NCBI GenBank assembly: GCA_947449735.1
Contig: CANFTB010000002.1
Span: 62,001-126,000 of the forward strand
Length of the DNA stretch: 64,000 nucleotides
Direction: 5' to 3'
Source of the DNA: Chthoniobacteraceae bacterium
GTDB lineage: Bacteria > Verrucomicrobiota > Verrucomicrobiia > Chthoniobacterales > Chthoniobacteraceae
Under the pieces are notes generated by a model that worked only from the letters and a program-made list of their open reading frames with translations, did no database searches and was not told the origin of the DNA. How positions within the stretch are numbered: position 1 is the first letter of the stretch; each line of letters opens with the position of its first letter. Below are positions 42,550 through 50,831 of this stretch, piece by piece. The translations under genes were made by a program, and so were the position numbers.

Positions 42550-42861
42550 CCCGAGTTTGAGGGGTGCGCTTGTTCGGGGAAGACTCGCGGGCTGCGGCGG
42601 GTGGTTCGCGGCGGGATGGTTCGCGGGGTAGGGGCTGCCCCGCGTTGAGAGACTGGGGCGCGGGTTTGGAAGACGTCGAGGCGGGCGTTTCGACCGTTTC
42701 TTGCGAAGCTGATTTTGGAAGGCGGTTTTCTGCTGGCGCGGCATCCCATTGAGGCGGGGTGCGGTTGCCGGCGAAGCGGGGGAGTGGCGCGGATTCTGGG
42801 GAGACGGACGGTTGAATCTTCGCCGCACTTTGAAAGGTGACCGCTAAAGCGAGTTCATTTC
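42550..42861. other. GC-rich intergenic region
   Basis: About 310 bases, strongly G-rich on the plus strand, without a credible gene. A CGCTAAAGCGAG element at 42843 shares 12 bases with the right island repeat but not its remainder. Confidence 0.4.
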
Positions 42862-43701
42862 ATGAAAAACAAAATATTGGCTGTGGTCGGGGGTGTTGGG
42901 TCGGTGTTTTTCGGAGGGTTGCTGGATGCGGGCGCTGCTCAAGCCGTGCTTCAGCAGGATACGTATACAAGCTCTGCGCCGGCGCAGGTCCGGTCGGTGT
43001 TAAACAACAGTTTGGGATTGTTTGTGGACGCTCGGACCACGGCTACGAGGCGCGCCTGGTTGCAGTTCGATTTGAAGCCCGCACTCGTGCCCGGGGCATC
43101 CTGGGAGAACATCGGACGGGCGACGCTTTCCGTATACGTCAGCCGGCTCTTCTTTCCAGGCGGCATCAAGGTTCTAGCAGCGGGAGCGCCGTGGAGTGAA
43201 CTCTCTCTTGGCGAACAAACCGCTCCACGTGCACTGGTGAACCCGGACAGCGGACAACCATACGCCAGGGCGGTGGCTGAGATTGGATCTCAGTGGCTGA
43301 GCTTTGATGTCACTGATCTGGTGCGCGACTGGGTCGACGGCTCCGTTCCCAACGCGGGCCTGATTTTGGCGCCCGAGGATTCAAAGGTGTACGCGGTGCT
43401 GGGGTGCAAGGAGGGGGCGTCGCCGAATCGAGCCATGCTAGAGATCGTCCTTTCTCAGCCGTCTGCAATGCAGGGTGAGCGCGGGCCGCAGGGACTGAAC
43501 GGAACGCCCGGACGGGATGGGGCTCCTGGAGTCGCGGGCCTAGTCGGTGCGGCGGGGCCCGCAGGGCCGAGTGGGCCCGCGGGAGCTGCGGGTCCTGCAG
43601 GTCCACAAGGAGAGGCCGGTTCTCCGGGGCCTGCCACTCTGCGCCTTTTGCCGCGCGGGGATGTTTCGATGGGCGAGTTCACGCAGGGGGTCAAACCTTA
43701 A
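42862..43701 (+). CDS. Secreted DNRLRE-domain protein with collagen-like tail
   Basis: 279 residues. Signal peptide (MKNKILAVVGGVGSVFFGGLLDAGAA). Residues ~30-195 form a DNRLRE/TGF-beta-propeptide-like beta domain (QDTYTSS, RRAWLQFDL, LSVYVSRLF, WLSFDVTDLVRDWVDG). Then 18 uninterrupted Gly-X-Y triplets (43474-43635), Pro- and Ala-rich, make a collagen-like rod, followed by a short ~20-residue end. It is probably a trimeric surface fibre. The next gene begins 12 bp later and encodes an amidase-containing protein, so the two may be a surface operon. Confidence 0.85.
   Translation: MKNKILAVVGGVGSVFFGGLLDAGAAQAVLQQDTYTSSAPAQVRSVLNNSLGLFVDARTTATRRAWLQFDLKPALVPGASWENIGRATLSVYVSRLFFPGGIKVLAAGAPWSELSLGEQTAPRALVNPDSGQPYARAVAEIGSQWLSFDVTDLVRDWVDGSVPNAGLILAPEDSKVYAVLGCKEGASPNRAMLEIVLSQPSAMQGERGPQGLNGTPGRDGAPGVAGLVGAAGPAGPSGPAGAAGPAGPQGEAGSPGPATLRLLPRGDVSMGEFTQGVKP
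43474..43635 (+). repeat. Collagen-like Gly-X-Y coding repeat
   Basis: 18 consecutive Gly-X-Y codon triplets without interruption. The Gly codons vary, so the repeat is conserved at protein rather than DNA level. Confidence 0.9.
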
Positions 43702-43713
43702 CGCGCTAATCAC

Positions 43714-46683
43714 ATGAAAAGTCATTCGTGCGGCGCGTGGCGGCAGCTTGCCGCCGCCTTGGGGTGCCTGTTTTTGTCGTCATCGAACCCTGTTTCAGCC
43801 GGGGCGCCTTCCTGGTGGTTCGAGCGGGCTGTGCTGGATCCGGAACAGGCCGCGGACGACTACGCTGTATTAAACCAGGGTCAGTTGAAGCATTTCGCGC
43901 TCGGGCTTTTTGAAGAGCTTGAGTATCAGTTGTCCGGCGGCGCCGGACCGGAGCTCGGTCAATTGGTGGAGCGCTGGACCACCTTCGACGCGGCAGGCAA
44001 ACGGGTGCCGAAAAAAACAGTCGACGCCGACGATTTTGCAACCGTCAATCTGGGGCAGTTGAAGGCCGTTGCCGCGCCTTTTTTGGAAAGGATTAATGCG
44101 GCCGGATGGCCTGCCCCCTCGCCTTATTCAGAGGCTCCGCCCGACGATTACGCGTACGCCACCCTGGGCCAGGCGAAGGCCCTCTTTAATATCGATCTGG
44201 GACCGCCATCCGTTTCCGGAGTGTCCGTCCATGAGACCGTTGAAGGCCTTAAGATCTCCTGGAGTCCCGGAGGCAGCGCCCTCAAATACCGCGTTCTTGG
44301 GGTGAAGACAGTGGCAGACATGCCCGTTTACGAGGTGATTTCAAGCGTCTTGAGCGAGCCTCAATTTTTAGTTTCCGCTGAATGGAAGGAAACCTACCTC
44401 GCTTTTGGTATTCAATTGGCCGCGCATGGTATTTGGGGGCCGGTGACCCTGCTGAGCCCCGTGGAGCGCCGGCAGTCGGTGGATCCGCCGCCATTGGATG
44501 TCACCTCGGACCGGGATGGAGACGGAGTGCCGGACTACCGGGATGCGTGGCCGGACGATGCGGACTACGCCCCGCCGGTTGTACCGAGGCCGTCCTTAGC
44601 CGTGCTGCCCCTTCCCTCAGGTGTCAGCTGGATGTCTGTGAATGAAAGGGGAAGTGTTGCGGGCAACAGCACCGAGGGCGCAGTTTTGTGGCGGAATGGA
44701 AAAACGGTGGTGCTGCGTGCCAATGCCAGGGTTGTGGCGATGAATGATCGGGACCAGGTCTTGCTGACTTATGACAGGCCCGCCAAGGCTTCTGAATATG
44801 ACTTGAATGTCGCAATTTCCATCGGCCGAGAGGCGGGCAACACGGATGGTTTGCTGGTAGGGTTCGGTGGCGAAGAGGAGATTTGGTATCCTCAAGAGTA
44901 CAGTTTGCCAAAGGAGGCCAACCGGTGGGAGTTGGAGCCTTTGCTGGTGACGGTTTGCGCGGTCTGGAGCGAGGCGTCCGGCTTGGTCGAACTTACGGAG
45001 GAGATCGAGGTTTCACGGTCCGGCAAATGGCCGCGCTGGAGCAATGGCAGCCGGCTCTTCGGGATGTCGGGAGAATGGATTGACAACGAGGGTGTGGTTT
45101 ACGGCACAGGGGGCGTCTGTCTTTTGTTCCGAAAGGGTGCTCTCGGCCCGGTCGGAATCGACGCTTCAGGGAGTACCGTTGTCGATGAGTTTGGAAACGT
45201 GACAACGTCCCATCCCCGGGCAGGTATGTTCCGGTGGGAGCATGGGACAGGGATGGCGAAGTGGCAGACTGGGCGAATGGACAAGGGCGGCTTTGTCCCG
45301 AAATTACAGCCCACCGGGGAGAGCGCTGGATTTCCCACGAGGGCGTGGTTTCAGGATGTCAGTCTTGCGGGGCAGACCCTTGTGTATCGCTGGAATGAAG
45401 CGCGGAACGCCTGCGATTATGAATGGAATGGCGAGCACGTGGAAACCGACGGCACGCTGTATGCAATCAGCGAGCCGGCGGAGTTTGATGGAAAGCCTGT
45501 TCTGTACGGTGTTTGGAGAGGCATGGAAACGCTCTGGGTTTGGAAGGCCGGAACCTGGATTCCAAAGCCTCTTGCCGGCGCCCAGGCCCGTCGCGGAAGG
45601 TTCGGTTCGCTGACCTGCCGGCTGCAGCGGGAGGACTGCAGCGTGGCCGGAGCCTGGAATGTCGAGCCTCTGCGGACGACGTATTCGGGTGTGGGCCTTG
45701 CCGATGTCAGGCCCACCTCCGGAACGGGTTTGATTCTGGAAAACTCGCAGGAGCGGCAAGCTCTGCTCATTCCTGTCAGCCCGACGGCAAAAGATCTCTT
45801 CATGTTGTCCGGGCACGATCGCGATGTTGTGGAGCTTTCTGTGAGCGCGGCCCTCGCACTGGACATTGAATGGACGCTGAAGGGAAAGGATGGGGCGCAG
45901 GGGATGTTTCAGGAGGAGAAAGCGGACAAATGGGACGCTAAGGGGCGAGGCAATCTGGTGCGGTTTCGAGCGGGGGTTGAGGGAAGGGGAGACGCATCCG
46001 GTCATCAGCGCGCCCAGTCGCCCGGGCGTAACACGCTCCAGATGAGCGTTGCGGGGGATGTCTGCTGGGAGAAACCTGTGGAGGTGCTGCCGATTGTTTC
46101 ACGTGGTGTCTGGGGTGCCGCCCCTCCGGTGCTGTCGGGACTAGAGGGGATGGCCGGGGTGAACGCGCTGACGGTTCATCATTCCTCGCGAGATGCGTTT
46201 GGTGTGGAAGAGTTGTTGCGGATTCAAGGGCTCCATATGGCGAAGGGGCTTTACTACTTCTTCCATCCAAAATGGGCTGATATCGGGTATCACTTTTTCT
46301 TGGATGCGTCGAATGGAGACGAGACCTCCCCGGGGGTGATTTTTGAAGGGCGCCAACTGGAGGGGCTGGGGCTTCCGGGAGGGCCTTACACCAAGGGTTC
46401 CGGTGTTTTGAAGAAGAACACGCAGGCGGGTTTGCACCTATGTGTCCTAGGGAATTACGATAGGAAGGGTCAGGCGTTCACCAGCCTGCGGGCGCGGCGT
46501 TTGGCGCAGACTGTTTCCGCGCTCTGCCGCCGATATCAGATAGGGGAGGGGCAGGTTGGCACGCACCGCGGTCTCGCCGACCTCCTACCCAACTACGAGA
46601 CCACGGAATGTCCGGGGTGGCAGGTGACGTTGAACCTGTCACCGAATATTTTAAGGCGGGAAATTGTAGAAAACTTGCAATGA
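43714..46683 (+). CDS. Secreted modular protein with C-terminal Amidase_2/PGRP domain
   Basis: 989 residues. After a signal peptide (1-29) come three copies of a DDYA-x-N-GQLK motif (about 48-70, 106-127, 144-160), a fibronectin-III-like stretch (170-250), a calcium-binding thrombospondin-3-like DRDGDGVPDYRD (266-277), and a long middle region with RCC1-like VNERGSVAGNSTEGAVLW repeats. The last ~200 residues are an N-acetylmuramoyl-L-alanine amidase / PGRP domain with zinc ligands in TVHHSS, GTHRGL and ECPGW and the GYHFFLD strand. Likely a surface or periplasmic peptidoglycan hydrolase. Overlaps the next gene by ATGA. Confidence 0.85.
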   Translation: MKSHSCGAWRQLAAALGCLFLSSSNPVSAGAPSWWFERAVLDPEQAADDYAVLNQGQLKHFALGLFEELEYQLSGGAGPELGQLVERWTTFDAAGKRVPKKTVDADDFATVNLGQLKAVAAPFLERINAAGWPAPSPYSEAPPDDYAYATLGQAKALFNIDLGPPSVSGVSVHETVEGLKISWSPGGSALKYRVLGVKTVADMPVYEVISSVLSEPQFLVSAEWKETYLAFGIQLAAHGIWGPVTLLSPVERRQSVDPPPLDVTSDRDGDGVPDYRDAWPDDADYAPPVVPRPSLAVLPLPSGVSWMSVNERGSVAGNSTEGAVLWRNGKTVVLRANARVVAMNDRDQVLLTYDRPAKASEYDLNVAISIGREAGNTDGLLVGFGGEEEIWYPQEYSLPKEANRWELEPLLVTVCAVWSEASGLVELTEEIEVSRSGKWPRWSNGSRLFGMSGEWIDNEGVVYGTGGVCLLFRKGALGPVGIDASGSTVVDEFGNVTTSHPRAGMFRWEHGTGMAKWQTGRMDKGGFVPKLQPTGESAGFPTRAWFQDVSLAGQTLVYRWNEARNACDYEWNGEHVETDGTLYAISEPAEFDGKPVLYGVWRGMETLWVWKAGTWIPKPLAGAQARRGRFGSLTCRLQREDCSVAGAWNVEPLRTTYSGVGLADVRPTSGTGLILENSQERQALLIPVSPTAKDLFMLSGHDRDVVELSVSAALALDIEWTLKGKDGAQGMFQEEKADKWDAKGRGNLVRFRAGVEGRGDASGHQRAQSPGRNTLQMSVAGDVCWEKPVEVLPIVSRGVWGAAPPVLSGLEGMAGVNALTVHHSSRDAFGVEELLRIQGLHMAKGLYYFFHPKWADIGYHFFLDASNGDETSPGVIFEGRQLEGLGLPGGPYTKGSGVLKKNTQAGLHLCVLGNYDRKGQAFTSLRARRLAQTVSALCRRYQIGEGQVGTHRGLADLLPNYETTECPGWQVTLNLSPNILRREIVENLQ
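43855..44194 (+). repeat. Three GQLK-motif coding repeats
   Basis: Three diverged units, each with an acidic DDYA/DDFA followed by a (N)xGQ-L/A-K core and a hydrophobic helix. Spacing is about 58 then 38 residues. They probably form a small repeated helical domain. Confidence 0.65.
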
Positions 46684-47513
46684 TGAATTCGACGAAATCG
46701 GCGGTGGCACACAGAAGCGTGATAGCTATCGGCTTGGTGCTGGCCTGCAGTCTTTTGAAGTTGGGTTGCCGTAAATCCAGCGAGTCGCGGTCTTCCGGGC
46801 TTGCGGTCGAGTCGGAAGAAAGTGGCCTGTCTCAGGGCGGGTTCGCAAACGCCGCCGCAAGCCCTGGAAAAGCGCCGGAGCCGCCCCGTGTCTCCGCAGG
46901 GTCGAGCACGGGTCAGTCCGTGGCGAAGACGGTGCGCTCCTTGAAGACCGAAGCGGAGATGCAGGAAGTGGTTCGCAGGGCGATGGAGCAACGCCTTGAG
47001 GAAATGGTGCCTGGCGCTGATGGAAAACAGAAACTGATGAGAAACGGAGCCGTGGTGTTTGAAGGCTACTCGCTTGGTGATGCGAGCGTTTCCTCGGCGG
47101 GGGCCGTTGCACTGGCAGCACACGACTCGAAACTGAAACCGGCAGCCCGGGCCGAGGAAGATACTGATTTCAAAAACGGCCGCTGGCAGGTCGGCATCTC
47201 CGAGGTGTGGCTTGTGCAAGACGGCCGCTCTGAAAAAATCAGCGCATCCGGAGTGCATGCAGAGCATCCGTGCATTTCGCCTGACGGCACACTTGTGGCC
47301 TATACCTCGCAGCCGTTGGATGGCTCCGGGCTGCCGGGACGACTGAGCCTCTCCGTCTATGACACGCGCTCAAAGCACACCAAGACAGTTCCGATCGTAT
47401 CCCGGGGGCGCGTGTTTCCTCTTTTGTGGGAGGAGGGAAACCTTGCTGTCTACAACGGCGGGTGGGAGTCCATGGAGAGGGCCGAGGTGGCGTTTTTGAA
47501 AATCAAACTTTGA
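46680..47513 (+). CDS. Lipoprotein with beta-propeller-like C-terminus
   Basis: 277 residues. Lipoprotein signal with lipobox LKLGC (MNSTKSAVAHRSVIAIGLVLACSLLKLGC). A Ser-rich linker and a helical part (KTEAEMQEVVRRAMEQRLEEM) precede a PD40/TolB-like blade (HPCISPDGTLVAYTSQPL) and one or two further strands. Only one blade is clear, so a full propeller is not present. Translationally coupled to the amidase gene by ATGA. Confidence 0.7.
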   Translation: MMNSTKSAVAHRSVIAIGLVLACSLLKLGCRKSSESRSSGLAVESEESGLSQGGFANAAASPGKAPEPPRVSAGSSTGQSVAKTVRSLKTEAEMQEVVRRAMEQRLEEMVPGADGKQKLMRNGAVVFEGYSLGDASVSSAGAVALAAHDSKLKPAARAEEDTDFKNGRWQVGISEVWLVQDGRSEKISASGVHAEHPCISPDGTLVAYTSQPLDGSGLPGRLSLSVYDTRSKHTKTVPIVSRGRVFPLLWEEGNLAVYNGGWESMERAEVAFLKIKL

Positions 47514-47602
47514 GGTCTGGGAGAGCGGTCCTGTGGGAGGGCCTCGTGAGGTAGGACGGCCCGGACTCCTCCGCGAGTGTTTCTTGCTGGAAGAACCCAC
47601 CT

Positions 47603-47648
47603 GCGGGGCTGTCTCTCGGCCGACATCCTGATACGGATGTAGCCCCGC
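47603..47648. terminator. Nested hairpin between convergent lipoprotein and dltA
   Basis: Outer stem GCGGGGCT / AGCCCCGC (8 bp, perfect), inner stem ACATCC / GGATGT with a six-base loop, and a one-sided 12-base bulge. Its position between convergent genes fits a bidirectional terminator, though no T-run is present. Confidence 0.45.
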
Positions 47649-47663
47649 GCGTGACGGAATGGA

Positions 47664-49127
47664 TTAACCGAGTGACTCCGCGAGTTTCTTTCGATCCGCC
47701 TTTCCGTTTGCGTTCATTGGAAAGCTTTCGAGGAAGAAAAACTTCCGCGGAATCATATAGGGTGGGACGCGTTCGGAGAGCTGCTTTTTGAGCGCCGCGG
47801 CCTGTTCGAAGTCGGAGCCCGCCTTCTGGCCGCTGAGGACAATGAATGCGGCGACGCTGTCGATTCTGTCGCCCTTTTTGACAGGCAGAACCACGGCGTC
47901 GGCAACCTCGTCCAATGCGCGAAGGTTGGACTCCATGTCGCCCAGTTCGATGCGGTGGCCGTGGAGCTTGATCTGGTTATCCATGCGGCCTTCGCAGAAC
48001 ACCATGCCGTTTCTGTCCCTGCCCCAGTCGCCAGTGCGGTAGCTGCGTGTCCCCTCGAAGGCGGCGAAGACCTTCTCCGTCAGGTCCGGTCGGAACAGGT
48101 ATCCGGGGCTGACGTTCGGCCCTGCGATCACGATCTCCCCCCGTTCGCCGGGTGCAACCTCCCGGCCGTCTTCAGCGCGGATCAAGATGCGAGTGCCCGG
48201 CATCACTCTTCCAATGGGAAGGGGGTTCCATTCAGCCAAAACCTCTTTGGTGATTTCCACCGAAGTCACCGCGATTGTGGCCTCCGTCGGACCGTAGGTG
48301 TTGAAAACTCGCGCCGTAGGAAAGCGCTCCGAAAGCTGGACGGCTGTTTCATGGGCGAACACTTCGCCGCAAAAAAAGAAGCGGTGCAGGCCGGGCAGCA
48401 TTTCCTGGTTGAAGCGCTTTTCGATCATGCACATCTGTGCAAAAGAGGGGGTTGCCATCCACTGAGTGATCCCGCTGGACCGGAGCAGCTCAAACATGCG
48501 TTTCAGGTCCGAGGTGGTTTCCTTGGTGAGTGAAAACAGCGTTCCACCCGTGCTCAGGGAGAGGTAAATGTCGTGTACGCTGAGATCGAAAGTGAAGGGG
48601 GCGTGGTTGAGGAAAATCTCCGCTCCAGGAGCGAAGGCGTAATCTCCCGTCATCCAGGCAAGGTAGTGGTTTAAATTAGCCAGGGTGATGACCACCCCCT
48701 TGGGTTCCCCAGTGCTTCCACTCGTGAAGAGGATGTAAAAGGGGTCGCCCTCGGAAACGCGGTTTGACGCCTCGTAGGGCCCTCCGCTCACTGAAAGGGA
48801 TGCCACCTTTTCCGGAGTCAGCAACATTCCCGCCTCTGAAATTTCCAGGACGCGCTCCACCCGGGAAGGGGGGGTGGATTTGTCAATCGGCACGTAAGGA
48901 CGCCCTGTTTTCACAGCGGCGAGGAAGGTCACCAGCATCTCGGGCTCCTTGTGGCCTAGGATGGCGACGGGCACCTTGCGGTTTCCGAGTTCTCCGTCGA
49001 GCCATGCAGCCAGGGCGTCGGAGCGGGCTCCGAGTTCACCGTAGCTGATGCTGCGGTCGTCGCTGATGTGCGCGAGTCTGTCCGGGGTGACTTTGACCCA
49101 GTGGGCGATGCTTTCGAGGAGGTGCAT
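47664..49127 (-). CDS. dltA: D-alanine--carrier-protein ligase-like AMP-binding enzyme (DltA-type)
   Basis: 487 residues from the ATG at 49127; the longer frame to 49247 lacks coding character. Motifs follow DltA closely: GHKEPEMLVTFLAAVKTGRPYVPID, the P-loop FTSGSTGEPKGV, FNTYGPTEATIAVTSVEIT, GEIVIAGPNVSPGY, YRTGDWG, and the catalytic Lys in NANGKADRKKL. DltA activates D-Ala and loads it on a carrier protein for wall or surface-polymer alanylation. No dltB, dltC or dltD is seen nearby, so the carrier and acceptor are unknown. Divergent from the heptose genes. Confidence 0.85.
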   Translation of the reverse strand: MHLLESIAHWVKVTPDRLAHISDDRSISYGELGARSDALAAWLDGELGNRKVPVAILGHKEPEMLVTFLAAVKTGRPYVPIDKSTPPSRVERVLEISEAGMLLTPEKVASLSVSGGPYEASNRVSEGDPFYILFTSGSTGEPKGVVITLANLNHYLAWMTGDYAFAPGAEIFLNHAPFTFDLSVHDIYLSLSTGGTLFSLTKETTSDLKRMFELLRSSGITQWMATPSFAQMCMIEKRFNQEMLPGLHRFFFCGEVFAHETAVQLSERFPTARVFNTYGPTEATIAVTSVEITKEVLAEWNPLPIGRVMPGTRILIRAEDGREVAPGERGEIVIAGPNVSPGYLFRPDLTEKVFAAFEGTRSYRTGDWGRDRNGMVFCEGRMDNQIKLHGHRIELGDMESNLRALDEVADAVVLPVKKGDRIDSVAAFIVLSGQKAGSDFEQAAALKKQLSERVPPYMIPRKFFFLESFPMNANGKADRKKLAESLG

Positions 49128-49513
49128 GGAGATAGGGTGAAAAAGGTGGAAGGAATGACAAGGGGCATCTCTGCTCAGCGCAAGGGAGAATGTGGGCGGA
49201 CAGGATCTTCTTAGACGTGAGGAGCGATAAACTTTTATAGGTACCACCGGGTTGCTGTAGTGGCATTTTTTTGCCCAAATTTCTCTGAGTCCGTTTTTGC
49301 TTTGGACTCACTTGTCAGCATCGCGAGCTAAGTTGAATAATCCGCCAAGGCCCGGGGGCGTTTTTCGAACATTGGTTGGTTCACTAGACCTGTTGAAGGG
49401 AGCGTGCTGGGCACACTGCGCGGGTGAAAAAAAATGGCGATCGTTTGCCCTTCAGTCTAAATAGCCCTATGAATATCGCCGCAGGTCAACTTTATCCCCA
49501 CTCTTAAATTAAG
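49128..49513. other. Divergent promoter region between dltA and gmhA
   Basis: About 385 bases, more A/T-rich than the surroundings near 49420-49513 (TCTAAATAG, TTAAATTAAG), consistent with promoters for both genes. No precise -35/-10 pair or operator is asserted. Confidence 0.45.
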
Positions 49514-50122
49514 ATGCATGCTGAAAAATATCTGGCTCAGGTCCGGCAGATCGCAAATGAACTGGACGCCGCTTTGATTGATGAGTTGGCGGTGGAGATT
49601 GCTGCACTCAGGGAGCGCGGCGGACGCTTATTTATTCTCGGGGTTGGAGGGAGTGCTGCCAACTGCAGTCATGCGGTAAACGACTTCCGGAAGTTGGCTG
49701 GGGTTGAGGCGTACAGCCCCTGCGACAATGTGGCCGAATTGACTGCACGCACGAATGACGAGGGCTGGCCGACGGTGTTTGAGGGGTGGTTGAAGGTCAG
49801 CCGAGGCAACGAAAGGGATGCGATTTTGATATTTTCGGTGGGAGGCGGAGACGCCGAGCGCAACGTGAGCCCGAATTTGGTGAGGGCGGTGGACGAGGCA
49901 AGGAGACGGGGAATGCGAGTGTTCGGAATTGTGGGGAGAGATGGCGGATACACCAAGAAGGCTGGTGACTTGGTTGTGGTCGTGCCTACCGTGGACGCCT
50001 CGGCGATCACGCCGCACGCGGAAGCTTTCCAGGCGGTGATTTGGCACTGCCTTGTCACGCATCCGGCGGTGCTGATGCAGGAAAACAAGTGGGAAGGTTT
50101 GGACGTGAAGCCGAGCAAGTGA
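49514..50122 (+). CDS. gmhA: SIS-domain phosphoheptose isomerase-like protein
   Basis: 202 residues, the usual GmhA size. The SIS fold is shown by LFILGVGGSAANCSHAVNDFRKL and LIFSVGGGDAERNVSPNLVRAV, then GMRVFGIVGRDGGYTKKAGDLVV and the C-terminal ITPHAEAFQAVIWHCL. GmhA converts sedoheptulose 7-phosphate to heptose 7-phosphate for lipopolysaccharide core. Its stop overlaps the start of a GmhB-like phosphatase (TGATG), which supports a heptose role. Confidence 0.82.
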   Translation: MHAEKYLAQVRQIANELDAALIDELAVEIAALRERGGRLFILGVGGSAANCSHAVNDFRKLAGVEAYSPCDNVAELTARTNDEGWPTVFEGWLKVSRGNERDAILIFSVGGGDAERNVSPNLVRAVDEARRRGMRVFGIVGRDGGYTKKAGDLVVVVPTVDASAITPHAEAFQAVIWHCLVTHPAVLMQENKWEGLDVKPSK

Positions 50123-50676
50123 TGGCCAGAGCTGTCTTTTTGGACAGGGACGGGGTGTTGACCTCGTCCGAAACGCGGGATGGCAGGCCTTACGCGCCCA
50201 GACGGCTTGAGGATTTCCGGATTTTGCCCGGGGTTCTTGAATGCCTAGAGGCGCTGCAGAGGGCGGGTTGGAGGTTGATCGTTGTCACCAATCAGCCGGA
50301 TGTCGCCACGGGAAAGCTGGATGCCTCGGTACTAGAGGAAATGCACTCCCTTTTAAGCGCCTCTTTGCCTCTGGACGCGATCAAGGTTTGCCGCCATGTG
50401 GATGCGGACCGGTGTGCTTGCAGGAAGCCCCTTCCCGGGATGCTGCTTGAGGGGGCCGTTGATTTTCAAGTGGACCTGGGGTCCTCCTTCATGGTGGGGG
50501 ATCGCTGGAGGGATGTTTCTGCGGGCAAGGCAGCCGGCTGCAGGACGGTTTTTATAGACTATGGCTATGCTGAGGCGCTTTCGGATGAGCCCGACCATGT
50601 CGTGGGTTCGTTTGAGGAGGCTTGCCGCGTGATTTTAGGAATTGGACTGGCTGAGTGTGGATTGCCCGGAATGTAG
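50122..50676 (+). CDS. gmhB: D-glycero-D-manno-heptose 1,7-bisphosphate phosphatase-like
   Basis: 184 residues from the ATG at 50122 (the longer frame overlaps gmhA). HAD motifs: FLDRDGVLT (motif I), VVTNQPD (motif II), CRKPLPGM and FMVGDRWRDV (III/IV). The GmhB zinc loop is complete: CRHVDADRCACRKP supplies Cys, His, Cys, Cys. It removes the C7 phosphate after the heptose kinase step. Coupled to gmhA. Confidence 0.88.
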   Translation: MARAVFLDRDGVLTSSETRDGRPYAPRRLEDFRILPGVLECLEALQRAGWRLIVVTNQPDVATGKLDASVLEEMHSLLSASLPLDAIKVCRHVDADRCACRKPLPGMLLEGAVDFQVDLGSSFMVGDRWRDVSAGKAAGCRTVFIDYGYAEALSDEPDHVVGSFEEACRVILGIGLAECGLPGM

Positions 50677-50831
50677 CCACGGACGGACTGTGGAAATTTG
50701 GTGTTTTTGCCACTAGGTTGGTGTGCGGTTCGGCAGGCTTCTGTCGCGAGTGATGGTGGAAGCGATGTTTGTTTCGGCGAGTAAATGATTTTTAGCCCGT
50801 TTCCCCCGTCCATCTCCGTAGCTATGGGCAA

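Noticed and set aside
42843-42854. Fourth copy of the island repeat
   Set aside because: Only 12 bases (CGCTAAAGCGAG) match; the remaining element is absent, so coincidence is likely.
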